A stretch of DNA of 64,000 bases, taken from positions 1 through 64,000 of the forward strand of contig NZ_JALPRJ010000037.1 of assembly GCF_030464885.1 (NCBI RefSeq). The letters are read 5' to 3'. The stretch comes from Caballeronia sp. SEWSISQ10-4 2 (GTDB taxonomy: Bacteria; Pseudomonadota; Gammaproteobacteria; Burkholderiales; Burkholderiaceae). Under the pieces are notes generated by a model that saw nothing but the letters and a program-made list of their open reading frames with translations, was not told the DNA's origin and ran no database searches. How positions within the stretch are numbered: the stretch's first letter is position 1; every line of letters starts with the position of its first letter. A program made the translations under genes and the position numbers. This document shows positions 7,436 through 15,857 of this stretch, one piece after another.

Positions 7436-9106
7436 ATGTCTGATGGATTAACCCTCAACAAGATCACATCCCAGCGTGGGATCAGCATCGGCGAGGCGGC
7501 ACGCCGCGTCGCCGATCTCGGCTGGACGCCCAGTTACGTCCAGGAGGCCATGACCTTCCCGACGGACTACAAGATCAGCAAGGCGCCACGCGACCCGATG
7601 AAACAGGTGCTGCGCTCCTATTTTCCGATGCAGGAGGAAAAGGACAATCGCGTCTACGGTGCACTCGACGCGGCGTTGCGCGGCGACATGTTCCGCAATG
7701 TCCAGCCGCGCTGGGTCGAGTGGATGAAGCTGTTCCTGGCGATCATTCCGTTCCCGGAAATCTCGGCGGCGCGTTCAATGGCCATGCTCGGCCGCCTCGC
7801 GCCCGGAGAGGAACTACGCACGGGTTTCACCATGCAGATGGTCGACGAGTTCCGGCACTCGACTATCCAGATGAATCTCAAGAAATGGTACATGGAGAAC
7901 TATATCGACCCGGCCGGGTTCGATATCACCGAGGCGGCATTCGGCAAGTGCTACGCGACCACGATCGGTCGCCAGTTTGCCGAAGGGTTCCTCACCGGCG
8001 ATGCCGTCACCGCAGCGAACGTCTTCCTGCAAGTGGTCGCTGAAACGGCATTCACGAACACCTTGTTCGTCGCCATGCCTTCGGAAGCCGCGCGCAACGG
8101 CGACTATGCATTGCCGACGGTGTTCCTCTCGGTGCAGTCCGACGAAAGCCGGCATATCGGCAACGGCCATTCGCTGGTGATGTCGGTTATCAACGACCCG
8201 GACAATCATCTGCTGCTCGAGCGCGATCTTCGCTACGCCTTCTGGCAGAACCACGCCATTGTCGATGCGGCGATCGGCACGTTCATCGAATACGGCACCA
8301 CCGACAGGGACAAGAACAAGGAGTCGTACGCCGAGTTGTGGCACCGGTGGATCTATGAGGATTACTACCGTACTTATATGCTGCCGCTGGAAAAATACGG
8401 CATCAAGATTCACCACGACGACGTCGGGGCCGCATGGGATCGTCTGGTGAAGAAGAATTACGTGCACAAGGTTGCACAGTTTTTCTCCGTGGGCTGGCCG
8501 GTCAACTTCTGGCGTATCGAAGCTCAGACAGAAAAGGACTTCGAGTGGTTCGAGCACAAGTACCCAGGCTGGTACGCCGAATTCGGCGACTACTGGAAGT
8601 GGTATGCGAAGAAGAGCGTGCCTGGCGAGACCAACATGCTGTTCGACCAGGAAAACGGCTACGTGTACCCGCACCGCTGCTGGAGTTGCCTGGTGCCGTG
8701 CCTGATCCGGGAGGACTTCGTAGTCGACGAAGTGGACGGCCAGTTGTACACCTACTGCTCGGAGTTGTGCCGCTGGACCCACAAGGTGGCGTTCGCCTCG
8801 GAATACGAGGGGCGGCCGACGCCGGCCATGGGACGCTTCAGCGGGCGCCGCGAGTGGGAGGAGTGCTACCACGGCTGGGATCTGGCTGATTGCATCAAGG
8901 ATCTCGGTTTCGTGCGCAGCGACGGCAAGACCCTGGTGCCGCAACCGCATCTGCGGTTCGACGACAGGAACATGTGGACGCTCGATCATGTTCGCGGTCA
9001 CATCATCCAGAGCCCGATCGTTCTGCTTCGGGGAATGACGCCGGAGCAGCGCGAGAAGCACATCGCCGAATATCGAGCCGGTTTCAAGATTAATCCGGTT
9101 AACTGA
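7436..9106 (+). CDS. prmA: Propane/acetone-type diiron monooxygenase, hydroxylase alpha subunit
   Basis: This 556-aa protein is the catalytic large subunit of a soluble diiron monooxygenase, closest in remembered sequence to MimA/PrmA (propane 2-monooxygenase, which also hydroxylates acetone and phenol). The six diiron ligands are all present: Glu108 (FPEIS), Glu138/His141 (DEFRH), Glu203 (VAETAFTN) and Glu237/His240 (DESRH). A later Cys-rich part (PHRCWSCLVPC, YCSELC) matches the family. The start ATG 7436 follows AAGGAG; the in-frame ATG at 7418 has no such site. It heads the operon with reductase, beta subunit and coupling protein in mim order. The physiological substrate is inferred. Confidence 0.95.
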   Translation: MSDGLTLNKITSQRGISIGEAARRVADLGWTPSYVQEAMTFPTDYKISKAPRDPMKQVLRSYFPMQEEKDNRVYGALDAALRGDMFRNVQPRWVEWMKLFLAIIPFPEISAARSMAMLGRLAPGEELRTGFTMQMVDEFRHSTIQMNLKKWYMENYIDPAGFDITEAAFGKCYATTIGRQFAEGFLTGDAVTAANVFLQVVAETAFTNTLFVAMPSEAARNGDYALPTVFLSVQSDESRHIGNGHSLVMSVINDPDNHLLLERDLRYAFWQNHAIVDAAIGTFIEYGTTDRDKNKESYAELWHRWIYEDYYRTYMLPLEKYGIKIHHDDVGAAWDRLVKKNYVHKVAQFFSVGWPVNFWRIEAQTEKDFEWFEHKYPGWYAEFGDYWKWYAKKSVPGETNMLFDQENGYVYPHRCWSCLVPCLIREDFVVDEVDGQLYTYCSELCRWTHKVAFASEYEGRPTPAMGRFSGRREWEECYHGWDLADCIKDLGFVRSDGKTLVPQPHLRFDDRNMWTLDHVRGHIIQSPIVLLRGMTPEQREKHIAEYRAGFKINPVN

Positions 9107-9117
9107 CGAAGCGATGC

Positions 9118-9158
9118 CGTCCGGGAGTGATTGAGTGGGTGACTACCGCTCCCGGACG
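9118..9158. repeat. Intercistronic hairpin between prmA and prmB
   Basis: CGTCCGGGAG (9118-9127) pairs with CTCCCGGACG (9149-9158) across a 21-nt loop, ending shortly before the prmB ribosome site (AGGAGG). It may protect prmA mRNA or tune expression of the reductase relative to the hydroxylase. Confidence 0.5.
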
Positions 9159-9173
9159 AATCAGGAGGGCACG

Positions 9174-10265
9174 ATGAGCGACACGCAATGGAAGAGGGAT
9201 GCCATGCCGGATACAGTCGACTACCAGACAGTTCATACAGTGCGATTCGAGCCTGTCGGCGTCGAGATGGAGGTCGCGGAGGGCGAGACCGTGCTGGATG
9301 CCGCCTTCCGCCAGGGCATCTCGGTGATGCACGGGTGCAAGGAAGGGCAGTGCAGCAGTTGCAAGTCCCTGTTGATCGATGGCGACGTCGAGATGAAGAA
9401 GTATTCAACCTTCGCGCTGCCCGACTATGAGCGCGATACAAATCACATCTTGCTGTGCAGGACGCTCGCCTTCAGTGACCTGACGGTCGAACTGCTGAAC
9501 TACGACGAAGACCTGATGCGCCGCTCTATTGCGGTGAAGGAAATAGGGGCAACGCTGACGAAGATAACCGCTCTCACACACGACATCCGGCTGCTGGAAG
9601 TGGAACTGGATCAGCCACTGCGGTTTTGGGCCGGCCAGTACGTCGACCTGACCATTCCGGGGCAGGACATTACCCGATCGTTCTCCATGGCGAGCGTACC
9701 AAGCGAGCCAGGGGGCCAGACGAGTCTTGCGTTCATCATCAAGAAATACCCCAATGGCGCCTTCTCTTCTCAGCTCGACGACGGCCTCAAGCCGGGCGAC
9801 CGGCTGGTGGCGAAGGGACCGTATGGCACGTGCTTCCGGCGAGAAGAACAGCCGGGGCCGATGGTGCTGGTGGGCGGTGGATCGGGAATGTCTCCCCTGT
9901 GGTCGATCCTCAATGATCTCGTCCAGAGCGGCGAGCAAAGGCCGGTGCGTTTCTTCTACGGCGCGCGTACCCGTCGCGACTTGTTTTATCTCGCCGATTT
10001 CGCCGAACTCGCGGCGAAGCTGCCCGACTTCCGCTTTATTCCCGCGCTTTCGCACGCTGAAGCAGGCGATGACTGGACCGGCGAGACTGGCTTCATTCAT
10101 GAGGTGCTTGGACGGACCTTGCGCGAGGAAGCGCTCACTGGCGAGATCGATGCCTATACGTGTGGTCCCACACCGATGATCGATGCGGTGATGCCCGTAC
10201 TGCAAATGGCCGGGGTTGCGCCCGAGCGGCTTTATTTCGACAAATTTACTCAGGCCGTCCGCTGA
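9174..10265 (+). CDS. prmB: Monooxygenase reductase, 2Fe-2S/FAD
   Basis: The 363-aa reductase passes electrons from NAD(P)H through FAD and a plant-type 2Fe-2S cluster to the hydroxylase. The ferredoxin domain has Cys55, Cys60, Cys63 and Cys95 (CKEGQCSSC and the distant LLCR). The FAD-binding RSFSMAS and the nucleotide motif GGGSGMSP follow, then CGPTPMID near the C-terminus. The start at ATG 9174 has an AGGAGG site; an upstream ATG at 9135 lies within the hairpin region. The position after the alpha subunit is the prm/mim arrangement. Confidence 0.95.
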   Translation: MSDTQWKRDAMPDTVDYQTVHTVRFEPVGVEMEVAEGETVLDAAFRQGISVMHGCKEGQCSSCKSLLIDGDVEMKKYSTFALPDYERDTNHILLCRTLAFSDLTVELLNYDEDLMRRSIAVKEIGATLTKITALTHDIRLLEVELDQPLRFWAGQYVDLTIPGQDITRSFSMASVPSEPGGQTSLAFIIKKYPNGAFSSQLDDGLKPGDRLVAKGPYGTCFRREEQPGPMVLVGGGSGMSPLWSILNDLVQSGEQRPVRFFYGARTRRDLFYLADFAELAAKLPDFRFIPALSHAEAGDDWTGETGFIHEVLGRTLREEALTGEIDAYTCGPTPMIDAVMPVLQMAGVAPERLYFDKFTQAVR

Positions 10266-10331
10266 CCGGCCCCATGGCAGGGCTCCCGGTTGCGGGATGT
10301 TCCGATAACTGAAAGACGAAGGAGGATCAAC

Positions 10332-11417
10332 ATGAGTACCTCGATAGAGCAACCGGTACCGCTTGCATCAGGCGCGGCCGGTGCGGCCCAGTTTGCCGGT
10401 TGGGACAGCCGCAAGTACAACTACTACGAGCCGAAGGGGCGCAAGGCGACGCACTACGAGGACATGACCGTTGACGTTCAGCCGGACCCGAAGCGGTATT
10501 TGCTGCAGGACTGGATCATTTCGTTCGCCGATGGCACACCGACCTATTCGGAAACATGGACCGCCGCTAAATGCACGGACTGGCACAAGTTTCGCGCTGT
10601 CGATGAGGAATGGGAGCGCACCCACTACCAGCGCCAGTCCACGATCATCGGCATGATCAGCGGCGCTATCGGCAATGCCCGGCGTTCGGGCGCGGTGAAG
10701 CGGTTCGACAAGGCGTGGCTCAAGGTGCTGGAGCAGCATCTTGGAGCATACAAGCATGCCGAGTTTGGCTTGGGTACTTCGACCATGCACGCGCAGCGCT
10801 ATGGCGTGACGCAGATGATCAATAGCGCCATCCTTACGAATGCGTCGTACAAGCTGCGTTTCGCCCAGGACCTGACGCTGTACTTGGGAGAGATTGCACT
10901 GGACGCGCCGAATCTCGACCTTGATGCCGGTAAGTCTCACTGGCTGAACGATCCGATCTGGCAGGAAACGCGCCGGGCAGTGGAGGCCATAGGCGGTGCA
11001 ACCGACTTCCTCGAAAAGTACTTCGCGGTGAACGTGGTCTTCGAGCCGCTGGTGGCCGACCTATTCCGCAGCGGCTTCATCATGCAGATGGCCGCATCGC
11101 AAAACGACTTCCTGACGCCTACGGTTGTTTCCGCAGCGGAGGGCGATTACGAGCGCAACCTGGCCAACGCAGTCGAGCTGTTCCACATGCTTGCCAACGA
11201 CCCGAAGCACGGCGACGCCAACCGCAAGTTGTTCGGCGAGTGGTTGGAAAAGCACGGCGCCCTGGCGTCTGCCGCTGCGAAGCATTTGCAACCAATCTGG
11301 TCGATTCCGCATGTCAAGGTGGTTCAGTTCAACGACAGCATGACCAGTTCGATAGAGCGCGCCGAGATGATCGCCCGAGAGATCGGCGTTCATTTTCCTC
11401 TGGCGATCCAGGCCTGA
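10332..11417 (+). CDS. prmC: Monooxygenase hydroxylase beta subunit
   Basis: This 361-aa protein matches the beta subunit of the MimC/PrmC type. It is all-helical like the alpha subunit but lacks the paired ExxH diiron ligands, as expected. Family-like stretches include HLGAYKHAEFGLG, NSAILTNASYKLRFAQDLTL split by turns, and a region around NVVFEPLVADLFRSGF. It would form the alpha2-beta2 hydroxylase with PrmA. The start ATG 10332 follows GGAGGATCAAC. Gene spacing of 66 bp to prmB and 44 bp to prmD supports one operon. Confidence 0.93.
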   Translation: MSTSIEQPVPLASGAAGAAQFAGWDSRKYNYYEPKGRKATHYEDMTVDVQPDPKRYLLQDWIISFADGTPTYSETWTAAKCTDWHKFRAVDEEWERTHYQRQSTIIGMISGAIGNARRSGAVKRFDKAWLKVLEQHLGAYKHAEFGLGTSTMHAQRYGVTQMINSAILTNASYKLRFAQDLTLYLGEIALDAPNLDLDAGKSHWLNDPIWQETRRAVEAIGGATDFLEKYFAVNVVFEPLVADLFRSGFIMQMAASQNDFLTPTVVSAAEGDYERNLANAVELFHMLANDPKHGDANRKLFGEWLEKHGALASAAAKHLQPIWSIPHVKVVQFNDSMTSSIERAEMIAREIGVHFPLAIQA

Positions 11418-11461
11418 GCCATTCTTTAGTAATACGACCTAACCGGGAAGAGGAGCACGCA

Positions 11462-11815
11462 ATGTCAGTGCATACCGACAACATCTTCAAGTCGATGAAG
11501 GACGTTCGTTTCGAGCAGACCATTTCTCATCAGTGTGGCGTCACCATGAACGATAGTGTCGAGGCACGCGCGATTGCAGAGTTAATGGCGCACAAGCCCG
11601 GCATCACGGTGACCTACCTGCCCGCGATGATTCGTATCGACGGGCAGGGCAAGATCGAGTTCAAGATGAGCGAGATCAGTGAATCGCTTGGCCGCGAGAT
11701 GACCCCGCATCTGTTCGAGATATCCACCTCGACCCATTACGGGCGGATGGTGATGATAGACGACGACACCGTCGTGCTGTTCGGCAATATGGACGACGCC
11801 ATGGCTTACGAGTGA
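11462..11815 (+). CDS. prmD: Monooxygenase coupling (effector) protein
   Basis: The 117-aa protein is the cofactor-free regulatory component (MmoB/DmpM family) that binds the hydroxylase and couples electron use to substrate oxidation. The sequence fits the family: short N-terminal tail, CGVTMNDSVEARAIAEL, then alternating strands ending in a flexible acidic tail. It starts at ATG 11462 a few bases after AAGAGGAG. Earlier in-frame codons overlap prmC and are not used. Confidence 0.92.
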   Translation: MSVHTDNIFKSMKDVRFEQTISHQCGVTMNDSVEARAIAELMAHKPGITVTYLPAMIRIDGQGKIEFKMSEISESLGREMTPHLFEISTSTHYGRMVMIDDDTVVLFGNMDDAMAYE

Positions 11816-11898
11816 CAACGTAACCCGCTACTGAACCTCGCGAACGGCTTTGCATGACATGACGCCGGTCGCTCTCGCACAACCATGGAGACAATGTC

Positions 11899-12918
11899 AT
11901 GTATCGAACCACGGACGGTGAAGAGATATTCATCATCGACGGGCACGTTCATCTTTGGGACGGCAGCAAGGCCAACTTGAAGAATGTTCATGGCCAGCAG
12001 TTCATCGATTGCTTTTATGCTTATCATTCGAACTTGAGTCCCAAGGAGTATTTGTGGCCCAAGGAGAAGTTCGACAAGTACGGCGAGGAAGCCATGTACA
12101 ACGACCTGTTCGTCACAGGATACGACGACATGGCGATCTGTCAGCCGACGTATCTGACGGACTTCTACAAGAACGGCTTCAACACGACCGAGGCCAACTA
12201 TGTGTTGAAGGAGAAATACCCGAACCGGTTCATTGTGAACGGTGCGTTCGACCCTCGCGACGGCGAGGCCGGGCTCGATCGCCTGGACGAGTTGTCCGAG
12301 CGCTACAAGATCCAGGGCGTCAAGCTCTATACCGCTGAATGGCGCGGTGACAGCAAGGGTTACAAGCTGTCGGACCCAGGCGTGCAGAGGTACTTCGAAC
12401 GCTGCGAAAAGCTGGGCATCAAGAACATCCACGTCCACAAAGGGCCGACCATCCTGCCGCTTAACCGCGACGCCTTCGATGTTGCCGACGTCGACGACGC
12501 GGCGACCAGCTTCCAGAACCTGAACTTCATCGTCGAGCACTGCGGCTTGCCGCGCCTGGACGATTTCTGCTGGATCGCGACCCAGGAAACGAATGTGTAT
12601 GGCGGCCTGGCTGTGGTGCTGCCGTTCATTCACACCCGCCCGGAGTATTTCGCCCATGTAATTTCGGAGCTGCTCTTCTGGATCGGGGAAGACAAGATCC
12701 TGTACGGCAGCGACTACGGTATCTGGTCGCCAAAGTGGCTGATCGAGAAGTTCATGGCGTTCGAACTGCCGGAATCCGTCAGCAAGGAGACGGGCGTTCA
12801 ATTGTCGCTGACAGCGAAGAAGAAAATCCTCGGGCTCAACGCGGCGCGCTTGTATGGGGTTGACATTGAAGCGCAGAAGAAGCTGCTCGCCGACACCCGG
12901 CAAACGGCTACGGTATGA
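11899..12918 (+). CDS. Amidohydrolase-2 family protein of prm/mim clusters
   Basis: The 339-aa protein belongs to the metal-dependent amidohydrolase/decarboxylase family (PF04909 type). The N-terminal metal motif is DGHVHLWDG, a His lies in NIHVHKGP, EHCGLP supplies another, and YGSDYGIW supplies the Asp. A gene of this kind follows prmD/mimD in actinobacterial clusters too, so it is a standing member of the locus, but its substrate is not established. It starts at ATG 11899 after GGAGACAATGTC. Its stop overlaps the DUF59 gene start (ATGA at 12915). Confidence 0.88.
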   Translation: MYRTTDGEEIFIIDGHVHLWDGSKANLKNVHGQQFIDCFYAYHSNLSPKEYLWPKEKFDKYGEEAMYNDLFVTGYDDMAICQPTYLTDFYKNGFNTTEANYVLKEKYPNRFIVNGAFDPRDGEAGLDRLDELSERYKIQGVKLYTAEWRGDSKGYKLSDPGVQRYFERCEKLGIKNIHVHKGPTILPLNRDAFDVADVDDAATSFQNLNFIVEHCGLPRLDDFCWIATQETNVYGGLAVVLPFIHTRPEYFAHVISELLFWIGEDKILYGSDYGIWSPKWLIEKFMAFELPESVSKETGVQLSLTAKKKILGLNAARLYGVDIEAQKKLLADTRQTATV

Positions 12919-13709
12919 CCATCATGGCAGCCGTTGCTACCGTTGAGCGTACTGCGCAAGTGTGGGCGCGGCTCCAGTCTGTCATCGATCCCGAACTCGA
13001 CGAATCGGTGACGGAACTGGGTTTCGTCACCAGCGTCGAGGTCGATGCAGGCGGTCACGTCCGCGTCGATTTCCGCTTGCCAACTTACTGGTGCGCCGCC
13101 AATTTCGCGTTCCTGATGGCCGACGACATGCGTATTGCCGTCACGGCCTTGCCGTGGGTCACGAAGGTCACGGTGGGCCTCGGTGAGCACATGTATGCCG
13201 ACGAGATCAATCGCGGCGTCGCGGCCGGCCTGTCGTTCCAGGCGACTTTTGGTAATGAAGCCAGCGGCGAACTGGAGGAAGTCCGCCGGACCTTCATGGT
13301 CAAGGCTTTCCAGCGAAGGCAGGAAGCGCTGCTGACGTATCTGATCGAGGGCCGGCATGAGCCCACGGCGCTGGTGCAGTTGAGCGTGGTGGGGCTTGCC
13401 GCGCTGCCATGCGATGCCGAGGGTCATCGTCGCGTCGAACGATACCTGGAGCGACGTCCGGTCGTCGGGTCGGGCGCGGATGAACTGGCCTTCGTCGACC
13501 ACGAAGGCGCATCGCTCGATGCCGGCCAGATCCATGCCTATCTGCGCAACTTGCGGCGGATTGGCGTCAACGCCGAATTTAACAGCGCGATGTGCCGCGG
13601 TTTGCTGGCTACCCGATACGGCACAGCATGCACACCTCAAGTGGAGGTCAAGCCGGTGCATTTCGTTCGTTCTATCAGCTCGGCCAGATCGATTCAAAAT
13701 GGTTTGTAA
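12915..13709 (+). CDS. DUF59/MIP18-like protein, probable Fe cofactor assembly factor
   Basis: The first 110 residues match the DUF59 (SufT/PaaD/MIP18) fold: VIDPELDESVTELGFV, then a strand-rich part with LPTYWCAANFAF, whose Cys is the conserved metal-site residue. The remaining 150 residues are an extension I do not recognise (HEGASLDAGQIHAYLRN). DUF59 proteins help mature Fe-S or iron enzymes. The four-base overlap with the amidohydrolase and the following groEL make a maturation role for the diiron hydroxylase or the 2Fe-2S reductase likely, but this is inference. ATG 12924 is an alternative start. Confidence 0.82.
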   Translation: MTIMAAVATVERTAQVWARLQSVIDPELDESVTELGFVTSVEVDAGGHVRVDFRLPTYWCAANFAFLMADDMRIAVTALPWVTKVTVGLGEHMYADEINRGVAAGLSFQATFGNEASGELEEVRRTFMVKAFQRRQEALLTYLIEGRHEPTALVQLSVVGLAALPCDAEGHRRVERYLERRPVVGSGADELAFVDHEGASLDAGQIHAYLRNLRRIGVNAEFNSAMCRGLLATRYGTACTPQVEVKPVHFVRSISSARSIQNGL

Positions 13710-13741
13710 TCCAAAGCTATCATAAAAGGAGACAGGCAATC

Positions 13742-15379
13742 ATGCCGAATATCATGCTGCATGACGATGAGGCCCGCATGGCTCTCGGCCGCGGAGTCGC
13801 TAAGCTTGCCAAGGCGGTACGTGGCACGCTTGGGCCCCGCGGAATGAACGCGATCATCGACCGTCCGATCGGTACGCCGATCATTTCCCGCGACGGTGTG
13901 AGTATCGCCAATGAGATCGAGCTGGAAGACGTGTTCGAGAACATCGGCGCACAGGTGGTGCGGGAGGTATCGAAGCAGACCAATGAAGTCGCCGGCGACG
14001 GGACTACCACGGCGACGGTTCTGGCCGATGCGCTGGTACAGGATGGCTTGGCCTGCCTGGCGGAGGGGGCCAACCCCGTCGAGTTGGTCCAGGGTCTGGA
14101 GGCTGCTGTAACCGAGGTCATTGCGGCGCTCAAACGTACGGCGACCCCGCTGCGCGGAAGCGAAGAGGTCCGTGCGGTAGCTATAGTGGCCGCCAACGAC
14201 GAGGTCACGGGCGCGATGGTGGCCGAAGCGCTGGAGCGGGTAGGCCCCGATGGCATCGTCGATGTCGAATATGGAACCACGGTTGAGACCCGGCTCGAAG
14301 TGGTCGACGGCATGGCATTCGATCGTGGCTACCTGTCTCACCACATGGTCACGGACCTTGAAAGAATGCAGGTGGTGCTCGATAACCCGCTCATTCTGAT
14401 GACCGATCAGCGGTTACAGTCGCTGGAAGAAGTAGCCGCAATCCAGGCGCTCGTAGCGAAAAGCAAACGCCCGCTGCTGATCATTGCCGAAGAGGTTGCG
14501 CCTGCCTGTGTGGTGAGCTTGCTCGCCTGGCGTGACAATGGCGGTGTGCCCGTGGCGGCCATCCATCCGCCCGAATACGGACATTGGCGCAAAGCGATGC
14601 TCGAGGATATCGCCATTGTCACGGGAGGCCGGGTGATCGCCCGCGATCTGGGCGGAAAACTCGAGACCACGGAGCTGCGAGATCTCGGCAGTGCCCGGCA
14701 AGTGCGCATTTCCGCAAACCAGACCATCATTACGGCCGGTGGCGGCGATCCGGTCGGGATCGTTGCGCGTCGCCAGCAGGTCGCGCGCCAGTACGAGATG
14801 GCGCCGGAGAACGTTGAACGGGACAAGTTCCAGGTGCGCCTCGCCAAGCTATCCGGCGGCACAGCGATGATCCTGGCTGGCGGAGCTACGCCCGTCGAAC
14901 AGAAGCGGCGGCTTCATCTGATCGAGGACGCGATCAATGCCGCGCGCGCGGCGATTGCCGAGGGTGTCGTGCCGGGAGGAGGGATGGCGTTGCTGCGGGT
15001 GTCCTCCGAGCTTGAGGGGGTCGTTTCACGAACTCAAGGCAGTGTTCAGCAGGGCGCGAGACTGCTGCAGCGTGCTCTTACGAAACCGCTGTATCACATC
15101 GCGACGAACTGCGGCCTGAACGGTGAGGCGATCGTGGCCGAGGCGGTGCGATCGAAACCGGGCATGGGACTCGATGCGCGCACCGGTGCCTTCGTGAACC
15201 TGGTGGATGCGGGCATTATCGATCCGGTGAAGGTCAGTTACAGCGCAGTGCGCAATGCGGCCTCGGTGGCTGGGTTGATCCTGACCACCCAGACGCTGAT
15301 CGCCAAGAAGCCGGAGTCCATCGATCCTACGGCCGGGCCCGCCCTTGGCGGCGGCGCTGAAATGTTTGGCCGTAAGTAA
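13742..15379 (+). CDS. prmG: GroEL-type chaperonin dedicated to the monooxygenase
   Basis: The 545-aa protein is a full-length 60-kDa chaperonin. It has the ATP site GDGTTTATVLA (86-96) and the later GGGMALLR. It is clearly divergent from housekeeping GroEL and ends in GGGAEMFGRK without the usual GGM repeats. No groES accompanies it. In Mycobacterium the equivalent MimG is needed to fold the hydroxylase large subunit, so the same job is likely here. The start ATG 13742 follows AAAAGGAG, 32 bp beyond the DUF59 gene. Confidence 0.93.
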   Translation: MPNIMLHDDEARMALGRGVAKLAKAVRGTLGPRGMNAIIDRPIGTPIISRDGVSIANEIELEDVFENIGAQVVREVSKQTNEVAGDGTTTATVLADALVQDGLACLAEGANPVELVQGLEAAVTEVIAALKRTATPLRGSEEVRAVAIVAANDEVTGAMVAEALERVGPDGIVDVEYGTTVETRLEVVDGMAFDRGYLSHHMVTDLERMQVVLDNPLILMTDQRLQSLEEVAAIQALVAKSKRPLLIIAEEVAPACVVSLLAWRDNGGVPVAAIHPPEYGHWRKAMLEDIAIVTGGRVIARDLGGKLETTELRDLGSARQVRISANQTIITAGGGDPVGIVARRQQVARQYEMAPENVERDKFQVRLAKLSGGTAMILAGGATPVEQKRRLHLIEDAINAARAAIAEGVVPGGGMALLRVSSELEGVVSRTQGSVQQGARLLQRALTKPLYHIATNCGLNGEAIVAEAVRSKPGMGLDARTGAFVNLVDAGIIDPVKVSYSAVRNAASVAGLILTTQTLIAKKPESIDPTAGPALGGGAEMFGRK

Positions 15380-15387
15380 TCGTGTCG

Positions 15388-15415
15388 TCACCGGCTTCCG
15401 CACGCAGGCCGGTGA
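15388..15415 (+). terminator. Hairpin after groEL, weak terminator candidate
   Basis: TCACCGGC (15388-15395) pairs with GCCGGTGA (15408-15415) 8 bp beyond the groEL stop. No U-tract follows, so termination is uncertain. Confidence 0.35.
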
Positions 15416-15467
15416 AACAGTTATGAATACTTCGGTATCCGAATTTGTGGGTGGAGATTCGTTACCT

Positions 15468-15488
15468 GAATTCGGACAACCCGAATTC
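15468..15488. repeat. Short inverted repeat GAATTCGG-N5-CCGAATTC
   Basis: Eight-bp perfect arms around a 5-nt spacer, about 370 bp ahead of the activator gene. Related ATTCGG/CCGAAT words occur just upstream (15437-15445). It could be an operator or transcript structure. Confidence 0.35.
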
Positions 15489-15563
15489 CGCCTCGCCCGG
15501 CTCATCCGGTAGGAGGCGTCAAGTCCGTTTCGCGTGAACGCTTGATTTGACTTGCCTTGCTCT

Positions 15564-15581
15564 GTAATAGCCGGCTATTAC
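15564..15581. promoter_or_regulatory. 18-bp perfect palindrome, candidate operator for the activator gene
   Basis: GTAATAGCCGGCTATTAC is self-complementary over all 18 bases, with no spacer. It lies in the only gap ahead of the sigma54 activator, which suggests an operator for a dimeric regulator. Confidence 0.45.
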
Positions 15582-15857
15582 GCCAATACCCGTTGAGTCA
15601 TTTCCGCCAGGAATAGCGCTGCAAGGGTTCCTTATATGTCTGCTATGTGTCTTGTAAAAGAATAGTTAGCCACGTTGGCCGGACCGTGTTTTCCCGAGCG
15701 GACCTGATCAAAAGCTAGGCATATACTAGCCCGTGGTGTTGCTGCCAGCTTACAGAAGCGAACAACGGGAAGCGCCAGCCGCAATACCAGATAGCGAGTC
15801 ACGACGAAGCCTGCCGCAGAGGGGTTTCGGGTTGACCAATCGCATCGGAGGAGACTT

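Larger units (their letters stand above)
15380..15857. other. Intergenic region between groEL and the activator gene
   Basis: No gene is seen in these 478 bases. It contains a hairpin just after groEL, an 8-bp inverted GAATTCGG repeat (15468-15488) and an 18-bp perfect palindrome (15564-15581). The activator therefore probably has its own promoter here. Confidence 0.5.
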
